Source: an uncultured Lachnospiraceae bacterium (lineage in GTDB: Bacteria; Bacillota; Clostridia; Lachnospirales; Lachnospiraceae). From it: 64,000 nt of DNA. Positions within the stretch are counted from its first letter, which is position 1, and the number at the start of each line of letters is the position of its first letter. Positions 23,584 to 32,444 of the stretch are shown here, one piece after another. The notes beneath the pieces are model-generated. The model was not told the origin of the DNA. It did not search any database and saw only the letters and a program-made list of their open reading frames with translations. The DNA lies in NCBI GenBank assembly GCA_947591155.1, contig CANQDA010000015.1:1-64000 (forward strand). Reading direction: 5' to 3'. The position numbers were made by a program, and so were the translations under genes.

Positions 23584-26500
23584 TTATGAAAGCTTTTTCT
23601 TTCTCCTTCGTATAAACGCCAGAGCAAAAATCACGCATCCCGACAGACCCATCATCATTCCCGGAAGCAGAAAATCCGTCTCGTCGCCTGTTTTCGGGGC
23701 TTCTCCCGCCTTCTCGCTCTTCTTCGGACTGTCCTTTGAAGCCGGAGCCCTGTCGTCCTTCATCTTAACGACCTGCACCTTCAGCGTATCCTGCACCTTG
23801 AATCGTATCTCCTCCGCGATCACATATCCCTTCGGCGCAGATTCCTCGCGCAACGTATACACTTTTCCAGCTTCAAGCAAGCCCCTGATAATATGCGGTT
23901 TTTTCTTTGATGTCCACTGATCCACGATGTCGCCTTTCTCATCGCGCACCTGAAGCTTTGCCCCCGGCAGCTCTTTCCCCGTTGTGATATCCAGCTTGGA
24001 GATCTTTATCTGCGTGGGTTGGTTTTCAAACGTAAAGTCGAAAGACACTTCCTTCGTGCTCTCACCTGCATACGAAAAGACAAACTCCTGCGTCTCCCCT
24101 GTCGTCACATATCCGGGAGGCGCTTTTACCTCCTTCACGCGATATTTCGCTCCCAGAGGAAGATCCGCCGTAAAGACAAGTGTTCCGTCCGCCCCGGTCG
24201 CCTTTTGTTCGATCACCGCGTCCGCCTTCAGCAGGACTTCTCCGTTCGTCCCTTTGATGTCCTCCCCTGCGCACAGGGCAAAGATTCCTCCCGCCAGAGC
24301 GCGCCCGCTCTCCTTTTCCCGTTTCAGAACGCTCACGCGAACTCTCTGTCGGCTGTTCTGCCATTTCTCATCATAGGTCACGACAGGGGTATCCTGATCC
24401 CGGTATGTGAGGTCGATCTCCCGCGGTTTGCCGTCCAGCACGTATCCCTCGGCAGTCTTCTTCTCCACCACATAGTACTTTCCGAGCGGCAGGTTCTCTG
24501 TCCTCGCGTACCCCAGCGAATCCGTCGTGATCGTCGCCACGAGATCATCCTTCGCATAATAATTCTCGCTCACACCGTCCGCGGCCCGGATATCCTCCGC
24601 CGCATACACCTCGAAGACGACCTCCCGCAGCGATCCGGAAACGTAGCCAAACACCGCCTCCATCGTCCCGGCCACCATCTCGTTCCATGTCACGGAGCTC
24701 GCAAACTCGCCCGTCTTGCTGATGATGATGCGGCCGACCGGCACGCCGTCCTCCATCTTCACCTTTTGCACTTCCCCTGACTGTTCCACGGTAAATTCGA
24801 CTTCCTCCGCGCGCAGATAACCGTATGGCGCCAGCTCTTCCCGGAGGCGATAAGTCTCGCCCACATGAAGTCCTTTGACCATATGCGGAGCGTCTTTCAC
24901 CGAGACCCACGACTCGACGACATTTCCGTCACGATCCAGGATCGTCAGCGTCGCCCCGTCAAGCTCCGTGCCTGTAGTGATGTCTGATTTTGTAAATTCC
25001 GTGACCGTCGGCTCGTTCTCAAATACCGCTTCAAGGCGGACGGTCTCCGTGTCCTGCCCCGCATAGCTGAAGGACAGATCCACGCGCTCGTCCGACGGAA
25101 GATAACCCTCCGGAGCCTCAAGCTCCCTGACGTAATAGCTCCCGAAAGGCAGGTCCTGCTCAAACACAGCCTTCCCATCGCTTCCGCTCAGTGCTGTGGC
25201 AAGCTGCGTGTCGGCCTCGACGACCGTCTCCTCACCCGCCACGATGTCCTCAGCGGCAAAAAGTCCGAATTTCGCTCCCGCAAGCAAAGCCCCGTTATCG
25301 GCGTCCTTTTTGATGACTGTGATCTCCGCCTTCTGCCGCTCGTTGACATATGTAAGCTCCACCGTCACGACCGGCGTGTTCTGGTCGACATACACGAACT
25401 GCGCGTACTGTTCCTCCTCGCTGCGCACAAAACCGTTCGGGGCCGTTTTCTCCACCACACGGTATTTTCCGAGGGGAAGGTCGCCCAGAACCCCCTCGCC
25501 GTCTTCCCCGGTCGTCAGCGTCCCGACGAGCGTTCCCTGCGCGTACTCCAGAATACGTTCCCCGTTTTCCTCTCGCTGAAGGTCAGCCGTGTAAATATCC
25601 TCCGCCGCGTATACCTCATACACCGCTCCCGCGACAGGCAGCTCCTCATAGACGAAATTCTTTCTGTGATCCTTCAAAAACTCCCCTTTTTTGACGACCT
25701 TAAGCTCTCCCTTGACCGGATGGTTTGAGGCGATCACCTCGATGATGGCGTCATCTGAGATCTCGTCCATCCGGTAAGCCATATTTTTGTCCACGGTCAC
25801 TTCCACTGCGGTATCCCCGACCGTGTAGCCGTCCGGAGCGGTGATCTCCTCGATCCGATAATGTCCGCGCGGCAGGCTCTCCGGCAGGATCAGGCAACCC
25901 TCCTCGTCTGTGAAATACGACTCGTGCACCTCCTCCTTCGGATAGGTCGTCACTTGTACGACATACTTTTCGGCCTCAAGATCATACACCCGAAACTCCG
26001 TGTTCGCCGCGAGCACGTTCTTCTGTGTCTCATCGTCATTTTTGATGATCTTCAGCTTCGCCTTGAATTCCTTGTCGATCAGCACTCTCCAGGCCTGCGG
26101 CTTTGTGGGAGCGTTCTCGGTGATCCGGACTTCAAAATCCCCGACCGGCTCATGCCCCTCCGGAACCGTCGTCTCACGGACAACATAGATTCCGAACGGA
26201 AGCGGAGCGGAGACGACCTGTCCATCTTTGTCCGTGAAAATCTCCGTCTCTCCGTTCGGACCGAGCGAAACCGGCTCTGCCGACGAGAAATCATACGAAC
26301 CGTCCTCATGCATGGAGAGAGAGCTTACGAGATACGCGGTAAATCCGGCACCTTCCAGCGGATCCGCGTCGTCTTTTCCATTTCCGGAGATCTTGATGAG
26401 CTGGAACGGCTGGCGGATCACCGTCTCCTCAGACAGGCATTTCTTCTCTATCGGATCTGTATTTTTCCGCTCGTCGGCAAATACGATATCATACTCCTTC

Positions 26501-28569
26501 TCATCGAGCAGATAGCCATTCGAAGGTGTGATCTCCCTGACATAATACTTCCCGAGGTAGAGGTCGTCCACAACAGCCTCCCCGTTCTCATCCGTCGTCA
26601 GTGCGGCTACCTGCTCTCCCGCCCGGTACAGCACGCCGGTCACCCCGTCCGGGTGTACGATATCCTCCCTGGCATACAGACCGTACACCGCGCCGGCAAG
26701 CACGGCGTCCCCCTGCGGCTTCCCCGTCTCGGCGTCCCGCTTCGTCAGACGAAGTCTGGCCGTCAGCCTGTCGTCCGCGAAGCTATAGGAGAGCGTCTGG
26801 CCGGCCTTCTCCGCGCTCGCCAGATTCAGGGTCCGCACATCACTGCCGCACAGATAGCCGGAGCGGGGCGTATCCTCACAGAGATAGACCACATCCTGAT
26901 AGCGATACAGCGTGCCCTCAGCCGTCCCCGCAGCATCCGTCGGTGGCAGGGTCGCGAGCCGCCTTGTGCATCCGGGATCGGCGTAAACGCCGAACACTGC
27001 CCCCTGCAGACCGTTTCCCGTCTTCGCATCCGTCTTCCGGATCCTGATGCTGATCGGCGTCAGCCACTTCACCGAGAAATCAGCTTCATTCTGAATCTCA
27101 ATGCCGTCGCCGAACACCAGCGCCAGATCCTGCGTCGTCGATCCCGTGAAGATCTTATAAGCGGAATAGTCCTTTTTGATGCTTCCCTTTAACACTGTAG
27201 ACCACACCGGCCCCGTGACCATCGCCTGGTTGAGCGGGGCAGAGAGATAAAATCTTGTCCCTCCCTCGATCGTCACGCTCTGCCCGGCCGCGCTGTCCGT
27301 TCCCTTCGACAGATCGTGAAGGATCACGCCGGCAGGCAGCTGGAAGGTAACGCTCTGCATACGGTCGGCCGTGAATTTGATCTCCTTTGTCCTCTGACGC
27401 TGCTTGTCCTCATCGATGTCGATATACGCATTCAGGGATGTGTCCGAAAACGCGATATCTGCGTCCGGAATGTCCGGCTGCTGCTGACAGTATTCGTACA
27501 ATTCCATCGCAAGGCTCTTCGCGTTTCCGTTCGCGCCCACAAACGCGTCCGTGCTTCCGTTCGCATACGCGGCAGCCATATGCGTGATGATGAATCTCTT
27601 TCCTGCGTCAAAATCCGAATGCCGCTCCGCAAAGAATCCTTCCGACCCGGCCGCCTTTGTCCCGTAATAGCAGACCTTCGCGAGCTCACGTGCGCCGCCC
27701 AGCTTCCAGATCGTGTAATCGCTGCTGCTGCCCGGAACATCGCGATAGGGCTGGATACAGTATGCGGTAGCCGTGATATCGTTGAACGTCACGGTATACT
27801 TATAGGTCTGGTGCGTCCCCAGACCGTAGTCCTTGTACCTGTAAGGCTGGGTTGCCCTTACCACTGTGACCTTGGTGGCTTTCACAGCCGCCATCGGCAT
27901 GATGCCGTTGTCCTGTCCGACCGTCGCGTAAAAGGTCAGGGATTCCCCGGGCGCGAGGCCGAGAAAATCAATGTCCTGTTTCTGCGCTTCCTCCAGCACC
28001 TCGTCGAGCATCTCTTCCGCGTCCTCCGTACTGTTCTCTTCAGTCTCCCCACTCTCCGGCTGCGCGACCGCAGCCGTCCCGGATTCCGGCTGTGTACCGG
28101 TCCGCGCCTCAGTCTGCGTATCACTCTGCGCCTCGGTCTGCGTATCGCTCTGCGCCTCAGTCTGCGTATCACTCTGCGCTTCGTCCATGCCCGGTCGTTC
28201 CGCGGTCTCTGCCCCCTGCCCGACGTCCGACATGTCCATGTCGTCCTGCGGCTCCTCTGTCCCAGGCTCCATTGCCTTCTCCGTCCCGCGCTCTGTCGCC
28301 TTTTCCGTCACAGACTCTGTCTGTGCGCTCCCCTTCTCCGCCTGCTCTGAAGCCTGTGTCTGCCGTTCTTCCCCGGCGTCCGTCTGATCCGCATGTCCGC
28401 CCGGATCCGCCGCCTCCTTTATCTCAGCAGTCTGCTGCGCCCCCGAAAGCTGCGGACCGATCCCTTCCGTCTCGCTCGCCTGCAGATAGACATTGACCGA
28501 AAACAGTACCAAAACCATACAGGCGAGACAAAGCGCGCCTGCTCTTCTAAGCCTATTCAATTTTTTCAT
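23584..28569 (-). CDS. Giant SpaA/Cna-B repeat adhesin with thioester-like domain
   Basis: Wall-anchored adhesin of 1661 residues from the ATG at 28569 (AAGGAGG upstream). Order: signal peptide; Glu/Thr/Gln-rich stalk (about 35-190) including three QSDTQTEA repeats; a thioester-domain-like region (about 235-370) with TAYCIQPYRDVPG, Cys271, and FIITHMAAAYANG where the usual reactive Gln is His330; then about ten SpaA/Cna-B modules, each opening with a Lys-containing strand (SIRIRKTDAKTG, ARLRLTKRDAETG, KISKLDITTG) and closing with a GxYxVxExxAPxGY-type strand, as in proteins with Lys-Asn isopeptide bonds. C-terminus: APKTGDET, hydrophobic helix, RRRKKKLS, a sortase signal. Not a pilin by size; probably a long monomeric host or glycan adhesin. 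Confidence 0.88.
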   Translation of the reverse strand: MKKLNRLRRAGALCLACMVLVLFSVNVYLQASETEGIGPQLSGAQQTAEIKEAADPGGHADQTDAGEERQTQASEQAEKGSAQTESVTEKATERGTEKAMEPGTEEPQDDMDMSDVGQGAETAERPGMDEAQSDTQTEAQSDTQTEAQSDTQTEARTGTQPESGTAAVAQPESGETEENSTEDAEEMLDEVLEEAQKQDIDFLGLAPGESLTFYATVGQDNGIMPMAAVKATKVTVVRATQPYRYKDYGLGTHQTYKYTVTFNDITATAYCIQPYRDVPGSSSDYTIWKLGGARELAKVCYYGTKAAGSEGFFAERHSDFDAGKRFIITHMAAAYANGSTDAFVGANGNAKSLAMELYEYCQQQPDIPDADIAFSDTSLNAYIDIDEDKQRQRTKEIKFTADRMQSVTFQLPAGVILHDLSKGTDSAAGQSVTIEGGTRFYLSAPLNQAMVTGPVWSTVLKGSIKKDYSAYKIFTGSTTQDLALVFGDGIEIQNEADFSVKWLTPISIRIRKTDAKTGNGLQGAVFGVYADPGCTRRLATLPPTDAAGTAEGTLYRYQDVVYLCEDTPRSGYLCGSDVRTLNLASAEKAGQTLSYSFADDRLTARLRLTKRDAETGKPQGDAVLAGAVYGLYAREDIVHPDGVTGVLYRAGEQVAALTTDENGEAVVDDLYLGKYYVREITPSNGYLLDEKEYDIVFADERKNTDPIEKKCLSEETVIRQPFQLIKISGNGKDDADPLEGAGFTAYLVSSLSMHEDGSYDFSSAEPVSLGPNGETEIFTDKDGQVVSAPLPFGIYVVRETTVPEGHEPVGDFEVRITENAPTKPQAWRVLIDKEFKAKLKIIKNDDETQKNVLAANTEFRVYDLEAEKYVVQVTTYPKEEVHESYFTDEEGCLILPESLPRGHYRIEEITAPDGYTVGDTAVEVTVDKNMAYRMDEISDDAIIEVIASNHPVKGELKVVKKGEFLKDHRKNFVYEELPVAGAVYEVYAAEDIYTADLQREENGERILEYAQGTLVGTLTTGEDGEGVLGDLPLGKYRVVEKTAPNGFVRSEEEQYAQFVYVDQNTPVVTVELTYVNERQKAEITVIKKDADNGALLAGAKFGLFAAEDIVAGEETVVEADTQLATALSGSDGKAVFEQDLPFGSYYVRELEAPEGYLPSDERVDLSFSYAGQDTETVRLEAVFENEPTVTEFTKSDITTGTELDGATLTILDRDGNVVESWVSVKDAPHMVKGLHVGETYRLREELAPYGYLRAEEVEFTVEQSGEVQKVKMEDGVPVGRIIISKTGEFASSVTWNEMVAGTMEAVFGYVSGSLREVVFEVYAAEDIRAADGVSENYYAKDDLVATITTDSLGYARTENLPLGKYYVVEKKTAEGYVLDGKPREIDLTYRDQDTPVVTYDEKWQNSRQRVRVSVLKREKESGRALAGGIFALCAGEDIKGTNGEVLLKADAVIEQKATGADGTLVFTADLPLGAKYRVKEVKAPPGYVTTGETQEFVFSYAGESTKEVSFDFTFENQPTQIKISKLDITTGKELPGAKLQVRDEKGDIVDQWTSKKKPHIIRGLLEAGKVYTLREESAPKGYVIAEEIRFKVQDTLKVQVVKMKDDRAPASKDSPKKSEKAGEAPKTGDETDFLLPGMMMGLSGCVIFALAFIRRRKKKLS
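28104..28175. repeat. Three 24-bp tandem repeats in the adhesin stalk
   Basis: Three near-identical 24-bp units (28104-28127, 28128-28151, 28152-28175) encode the octapeptide QSDTQTEA in the stalk of the adhesin. Copies 1 and 3 are the same over the unit; copy 2 has two changes. Confidence 0.85.
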
Positions 28570-28726
28570 AAAGCCTCCTTCTCTCACAGTCTGATTCTCT
28601 TCATCGGAAAACACAAATTGGGAATGGTCGGCGAACGCCGTTTTTTTCAGATGTCATTAGCATAACACAGAATGAGTGATATTTCAACAGTTTTTGTGAT
28701 TTATTTTTCGACACAATGTGATAAAT

Positions 28727-28769
28727 AAAAAGCCTTTAACTACCGATATCCGGTAACCAAAGGCTTTTT
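28727..28769. terminator. Bidirectional terminator after rpsR
   Basis: Perfect 11-bp AAAAAGCCTTT/AAAGGCTTTTT stem (28727-28737 with 28759-28769) with an inner TACCG/CGGTA hairpin. On the minus strand it ends the rpsF-ssb-rpsR transcript 26 bases after the rpsR stop. Confidence 0.9.
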
Positions 28770-28794
28770 CATTCATGGTATCACGCTCAGAAAA

Positions 28795-29058
28795 TTACTC
28801 CGCAACGTACGGCATAAGCGCAACGTGACGCGCTCTCTTGATCGCAACGGTCAGCGCGCGCTGATGCTTCGCGCAGTTGCCGGTGATCCTTCTCGGAAGG
28901 ATCTTGCCTCTCTCTGATACGTATCTCTTGAGCTTATTCACGTCCTTGTAATCGATCTCGTTGTTCTCCTTGCCGCAGAACACACAGACTTTCTTTCTTC
29001 TGCGCATGCCGCCCCTTCTCTTCATCGGAGCGTCTGTTCTATCTTTGCTGAATGCCAT
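28795..29058 (-). CDS. rpsR: 30S ribosomal protein S18
   Basis: 87-residue ribosomal protein that pairs with S6 in the small subunit platform. Start at MAFSKDRTD (29058) with GGAGGAAGA upstream; the open frame upstream is only read-through. Contains the S18 core ([31 protein letters not shown]) and an N-terminal CVFCGKE, so it is the zinc-type (C+) paralogue with four Cys/His ligands. Third gene of rpsF-ssb-rpsR. Confidence 0.97.
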   Translation of the reverse strand: MAFSKDRTDAPMKRRGGMRRRKKVCVFCGKENNEIDYKDVNKLKRYVSERGKILPRRITGNCAKHQRALTVAIKRARHVALMPYVAE

Positions 29059-29124
29059 TGTTCTTCCTCCTTTTACGCACAATCTCTGAATTTCGCGCAT
29101 GCCCCACCGGGACAGCGAACTCAT

Positions 29125-29586
29125 TTAATTAAACGGGAGCTCCTCGTCGATCCCGTCCGGGATATTCATGAATCCGTCCGCTGAGGATGCCTGGCTCGGA
29201 GTTGGCACCGGAGCCGCCTGCGCCGGCTGTGACTGACGCATCATAGCGCTTCCCTCAGAAGCCGCCTTGCTCTCCGCAAACTCCTGATCCTCGACGACCA
29301 CGTCGGTCGTATAGACCTTCTGTCCGTCGCGATTGGTGTAGCTTCCGGTCTGGATGCGGCCGGTCACACAGATCTTCGTCCCCTGACGGAGATACTTCTC
29401 CGCAAACTCCGCGCTTCTTCCGAACGCGACACAACCGATGAAATCAGCGGTCTGATCGCTTCCCTCACGGCGGAATCTGCGATCCACCGCCAACGTATAT
29501 CTGGCAACCGCCGTGGAGTTCTCGCCCGCGGAATAACGCACTTCAGGATCCCTTGTCAAACGTCCCATCAAAATAACTTTGTTCAT
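29125..29586 (-). CDS. ssb: Single-stranded DNA-binding protein
   Basis: 153-residue OB-fold protein that coats single-stranded DNA. N-terminal signature MNKVILMGRLTRDPEVRYS, then AVDRRFRREGSDQTADFIGC and the GTKICVTGRIQTGSY strand. The C-terminal third is a Gln/Ala/Pro-rich flexible linker, ending in an acidic tip DEELPFN that recruits repair and replication partners. Lies between rpsF (19-base gap) and rpsR as is usual in Firmicutes. Confidence 0.97.
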   Translation of the reverse strand: MNKVILMGRLTRDPEVRYSAGENSTAVARYTLAVDRRFRREGSDQTADFIGCVAFGRSAEFAEKYLRQGTKICVTGRIQTGSYTNRDGQKVYTTDVVVEDQEFAESKAASEGSAMMRQSQPAQAAPVPTPSQASSADGFMNIPDGIDEELPFN

Positions 29587-29605
29587 CCTATCTCCTCTTT
29601 TCTAT

Positions 29606-29893
29606 CTATGCATCCTGTCTCACGCATAAATATCTGATGACATCTTCCATGATCCGGACACGTTTCTCGACTTCCGCCGGACAGGAAGCATCAGACTCGA
29701 AGCGAACAAAGTAGTAAAAGCCTTCGCGCATCTTCTGAATCTCGTAAGCGAGCCTCTTCTTGCCCCACTCTTCTACTTCCGTCACAGTGCCGCCGAAACG
29801 GGTGATATGCTCTTTCACCTTCTCGATCACCGCGGCTCTGTCTTCGTCTTCGAGCTTTGCGCTGACAACTACTGCTAATTCATACTTGTTCAT
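29606..29893 (-). CDS. rpsF: 30S ribosomal protein S6
   Basis: 95-residue S6, starting MNKYELAVVVSAKLEDEDR and containing GGTVTEVEEWGKKRLAYEIQ, the S6 core. It forms a complex with S18 that in many bacteria represses this same operon. AAGGAGG lies 10 bases before the start. First gene of rpsF-ssb-rpsR. Confidence 0.97.
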   Translation of the reverse strand: MNKYELAVVVSAKLEDEDRAAVIEKVKEHITRFGGTVTEVEEWGKKRLAYEIQKMREGFYYFVRFESDASCPAEVEKRVRIMEDVIRYLCVRQDA

Positions 29894-29920
29894 GCTACTC
29901 GCACCTCCTTATGGTCTCTG

Positions 29921-29971
29921 GCCCCTTTTCGATGAAAGGAGCAAGGAAATAATATATCACGAGCCATTATA
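29921..29971 (-). promoter_or_regulatory. rpsF leader: TATAAT and hairpin
   Basis: TATAAT at 29971-29966 on the minus strand (no good -35 at 17 bp) and, in the leader, a stem 29942-29935/29928-29921 with one G-U pair and a 6-base loop. It lies where S6:S18-binding autoregulatory RNAs are found, but I cannot confirm the family motif. Confidence 0.35.
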
Positions 29972-30095
29972 ATAACACAGAATATGCCCGAGTGCAAGTG
30001 ATTTTCGCTGAAATCAGCCAAAAAATTCCACTGCATCGGGCATTTGATCTTCTTCGTGAAACCCAGGCCGCCAAACGAATCAGCATCTTACAGCC

Positions 30096-30293
30096 TTAGC
30101 TGCGAAGGCTGCAACCCGGGTTGAGCAAGCCTCTCGTGTTCTTCTCCACCAGCTTCCGCGCAACCATGATCTGGCGTCCGCAGCCCATGCACTTCAAGCG
30201 GAAATCCGCGCCGACGCGCAGGATCTCCCACTCCTGACTGCCACACGGATGTTTCTTTTTCAGTTTGACAATCTGGCCTACTTCATAGTCCAA
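30096..30293 (-). CDS. DUF951-family protein
   Basis: 65-residue conserved Firmicutes protein of unknown function. Best start is a TTG at 30293: GGAGGTG is 7 bases upstream and the residues that follow (MDYEVGQIVKLKKKHPCGS) match the family start; the longer frame has no ribosome site. Contains HPCGSQEWEILRVGADFRLKCMGCGR with three Cys (CG and CxxC), a likely small metal- or nucleic-acid-binding SH3-like barrel. Relatives often sit near rpsF or ychF, in line with the neighbours here. The C-terminal NTRGLLNPG tail is longer than usual. Confidence 0.85.
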   Translation of the reverse strand: MDYEVGQIVKLKKKHPCGSQEWEILRVGADFRLKCMGCGRQIMVARKLVEKNTRGLLNPGCSLRS

Positions 30294-30406
30294 AGCAAGG
30301 CACCTCCATCTTCGCTCCGGTTTCCCTGACGCATTCGGCTTACCTAACCAACGCGCTCTCAAGCCACAGATCCCTCCTAAATTGTCTCAGACGCTATACT
30401 CAGCTT

Positions 30407-31132
30407 TTATACCTGAATTGCGTCCAACACCGCCCCGATGCTGTCCTGGATCAGAAGATCCGCGTACTTGTCGCGCGGAGTCGGGGACTTGTTGATCACG
30501 ACAAGATGACTGCCCTCGAAATAGTCGATCAATCCCGCCGCGGGGTACACCGCCAGCGACGTCCCGCCGATGATCAGCACGTCGGCATGTGAGATATAAT
30601 AGATCGATTCCTGGATCGTATTCTGATCCAGTCCCTCTTCATAGAGCACCACGTCCGGCTTGATCACGCCGCCGCACTCGCACTTCGGCACATCGCCCTC
30701 ATAATTCAGCATATATTCCGCATCGTAGCTCTTCCCGCACTTCTGACAATAATTCCGGTGAACACTCCCATGAAGCTCAAGCACCTTCTGACTGCCCGCC
30801 ATCTGGTGAAGCCCGTCGATGTTCTGCGTCACCACCGCCTTCAGCTTGCCCTTGCGCTCCATCTCGGCCAGTTTCTTATGCGCCGCGTTCGGCCCCTTGT
30901 CGAGGCAAAGCATCTTATCGCGGTAAAAACGGTAGAATTCCTTCGTATTCCGCACAAAAAACGTATGGCTTAAGATCGTCTCCGGCGGATAGTCGTACTT
31001 CATGTGGTACAGTCCGTCCACGCTTCGGAAATCCGGGATCCCGCTCTCGGTGGACACTCCGGCCCCTCCGAAAAACACGACGTTGTCCGTATCGTCTATG
31101 ATCTCCTGCAGTTTCTTTCCCGTATCCTCCAT
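30407..31132 (-). CDS. cobB: NAD-dependent protein deacylase, Sir2 family
   Basis: Sirtuin of 241 residues that removes acyl groups from lysines using NAD. Motifs: FFGGAGVSTESGIPDFRS (NAD binding), VTQNIDGLHQMAGS, catalytic His in LELHGSVHRN, a zinc site C-x2-C (NYCQKCGK) and C-x-C (KCECGG), then PDVVLYEEGL and IIGGTSLAVYPAAG. Length and zinc pattern fit bacterial class U/III sirtuins. AAGGAGC upstream. Likely controls acetyl-CoA synthetase or other acylated enzymes; no target gene is adjacent. Confidence 0.95.
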   Translation of the reverse strand: MEDTGKKLQEIIDDTDNVVFFGGAGVSTESGIPDFRSVDGLYHMKYDYPPETILSHTFFVRNTKEFYRFYRDKMLCLDKGPNAAHKKLAEMERKGKLKAVVTQNIDGLHQMAGSQKVLELHGSVHRNYCQKCGKSYDAEYMLNYEGDVPKCECGGVIKPDVVLYEEGLDQNTIQESIYYISHADVLIIGGTSLAVYPAAGLIDYFEGSHLVVINKSPTPRDKYADLLIQDSIGAVLDAIQV

Positions 31133-31227
31133 ACCCGTCCGCTCCTTTTCTCATGCAATCTGCCTTTGCAGACTTACTCGCGGCTTTTTCTCCCCACCGC
31201 GTTTTGCTTCCCTGTTCTCACCTTCTT

Positions 31228-32121
31228 CTACTTCGCCACATAAACCTGCGCCAGTTTACCCATCACGGCAAAGCGCGTCGAATCGTCCCCGGTACAGGTG
31301 GAGAGCGTCACGATGCGGTCCTCTTTCGTGACCTCCACGTCCCCCGCCTCGATCTCCGAGTGCTCGAACGCGTAGTCAATGAACTCGTCAAACTGCTCGT
31401 CCGTGAAGCCGGTCTGGTAGGTAAGTCCCGTCTTGTTCACGACGGTGACCGCGAAGATCCGGTACTGATAAATGAAATCCGGCGTGAAGATCCAGAAGAA
31501 TTTGCTCTTCTCGAACTTTCCCTCCTCGCGGAACTGCTTAAGCTTGCCGAACATCGAACCGTTCCTCATGTTGTGCCCGTACACGATCGTATTCTGGTCG
31601 GTGAGGTCCGGCTTGTTCAGATAGTTGAAAAACAGGCAGCCGGCAAAATTATCCGTCTTCTCAAACGTGCGGTGCAGGTAGAAATCGTTGTCCTCGCCCT
31701 GCACAACCGGATAGGAAATATCCAGCGCCCGAATTCGCAGCCAGCCGACAATATCCTCATTCACGCTCTTAAGCTGCGCAAAGTCGATCGGATTCGCCAT
31801 CACCGGCAGCGTAACCTGCTTCCCGTTCTCCGTGACCGTCGCCGTCTCATGTCCGGCAACGCTCCCGTTGTTCTCCGCCTCCTCAATGCTCTGGAAGCTT
31901 TTCAGCACCTCATCGTCCTCCAATGCGTCCAGATCCTCGCTCTGATCCTCCGCCGCATAGCTGCTCTCCAGATTGTCATACTCGTCCGAGCCCTTCTTGT
32001 ACTCCTTGTAAAAGCCGTAAAGCGTGTACCCGGCATAGACGAATACGCCGAGCGCGACCAGCATCAGAAGCGTGGTCAGAAAATCGCCGAATGTCTTCTT
32101 CCTTTTCTGTTTTTTGGCCAT
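31228..32121 (-). CDS. srtB: Class B sortase
   Basis: Membrane transpeptidase of 297 residues that cuts sorting signals and links proteins to the wall. N-terminal basic stretch (KKQKRKK), one membrane helix (about 15-37), then a sortase B domain: VVQGEDNDFYLHRTFE, catalytic His in YGHNMRNGSMFGKL, catalytic Cys276 in TLSTCTGDDSTRF with Arg after it. The extra N-terminal helix and insertion before the TLSTC strand are typical of class B. No substrate gene is adjacent, but the two KTGD-ending surface proteins at 11.6 and 23.6 kb are candidates. Note that KTGD signals are more often class C/D/E-like substrates, so the pairing is unproven. Confidence 0.92.
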   Translation of the reverse strand: MAKKQKRKKTFGDFLTTLLMLVALGVFVYAGYTLYGFYKEYKKGSDEYDNLESSYAAEDQSEDLDALEDDEVLKSFQSIEEAENNGSVAGHETATVTENGKQVTLPVMANPIDFAQLKSVNEDIVGWLRIRALDISYPVVQGEDNDFYLHRTFEKTDNFAGCLFFNYLNKPDLTDQNTIVYGHNMRNGSMFGKLKQFREEGKFEKSKFFWIFTPDFIYQYRIFAVTVVNKTGLTYQTGFTDEQFDEFIDYAFEHSEIEAGDVEVTKEDRIVTLSTCTGDDSTRFAVMGKLAQVYVAK

Positions 32122-32284
32122 AAATACCTCCCTTTATTGTTCTCCCCCATCACGATCTCGCAAGCGCGAATTCGTGTTCCGCACAAACACACAGCTTATT
32201 CACCGTATCCGGACAGACTACTGCTGCGTTGAGGATTTGTGCTCATACATTCACAGAATTCTGTCCTCTTCATGTGAGTAAAAT

Positions 32285-32306
32285 AGAATCTCGCTTGCGA
32301 GATTCT
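32285..32306. repeat. Perfect 10-bp palindrome, likely asnS terminator region
   Basis: AGAATCTCGC-TT-GCGAGATTCT. On the minus strand it is followed by ATTTTAC, a weak U-tract, about 140 bases after asnS. A CCGCC/GGCGG palindrome follows at once. The 323-bp gap 32122-32444 is rich in such inverted repeats and holds no convincing gene. Confidence 0.55.
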
Positions 32307-32377
32307 CCGCCTGCGGCGGGCCGCGTCAGCGACATCTTCTGCTCCGCCGCAGTGCGATCCTGCCTGGAAGGCTTTTT

Positions 32378-32416
32378 TGTACAATAGGAAATGCCGGAGG
32401 AATTTCCTATTGTACA
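32378..32416. repeat. Perfect 15-bp inverted repeat with 9-base loop
   Basis: Arms 32378-32392 and 32402-32416 are exact reverse complements (TGTACAATAGGAAAT and its complement). A T-run lies before it on the plus strand and no U-tract follows on either strand, so it is not a canonical terminator. It lies 29 bases after the asnS stop; the symmetry makes mirror-image short open frames that I do not regard as genes. Confidence 0.75.
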
Positions 32417-32444
32417 CGAATCTTCCATCTTCTCAGGATTCGCT

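Noticed and set aside
25861..27192. Long plus-strand open frame opposite the SpaA adhesin
   Set aside because: Shadow of a repeat-rich gene; periodic composition follows the adhesin repeats and there is no start signal.
28104..28175. Tandem 24-bp repeats considered as a CRISPR array
   Set aside because: Direct repeats with no spacers, inside a coding sequence and in frame.
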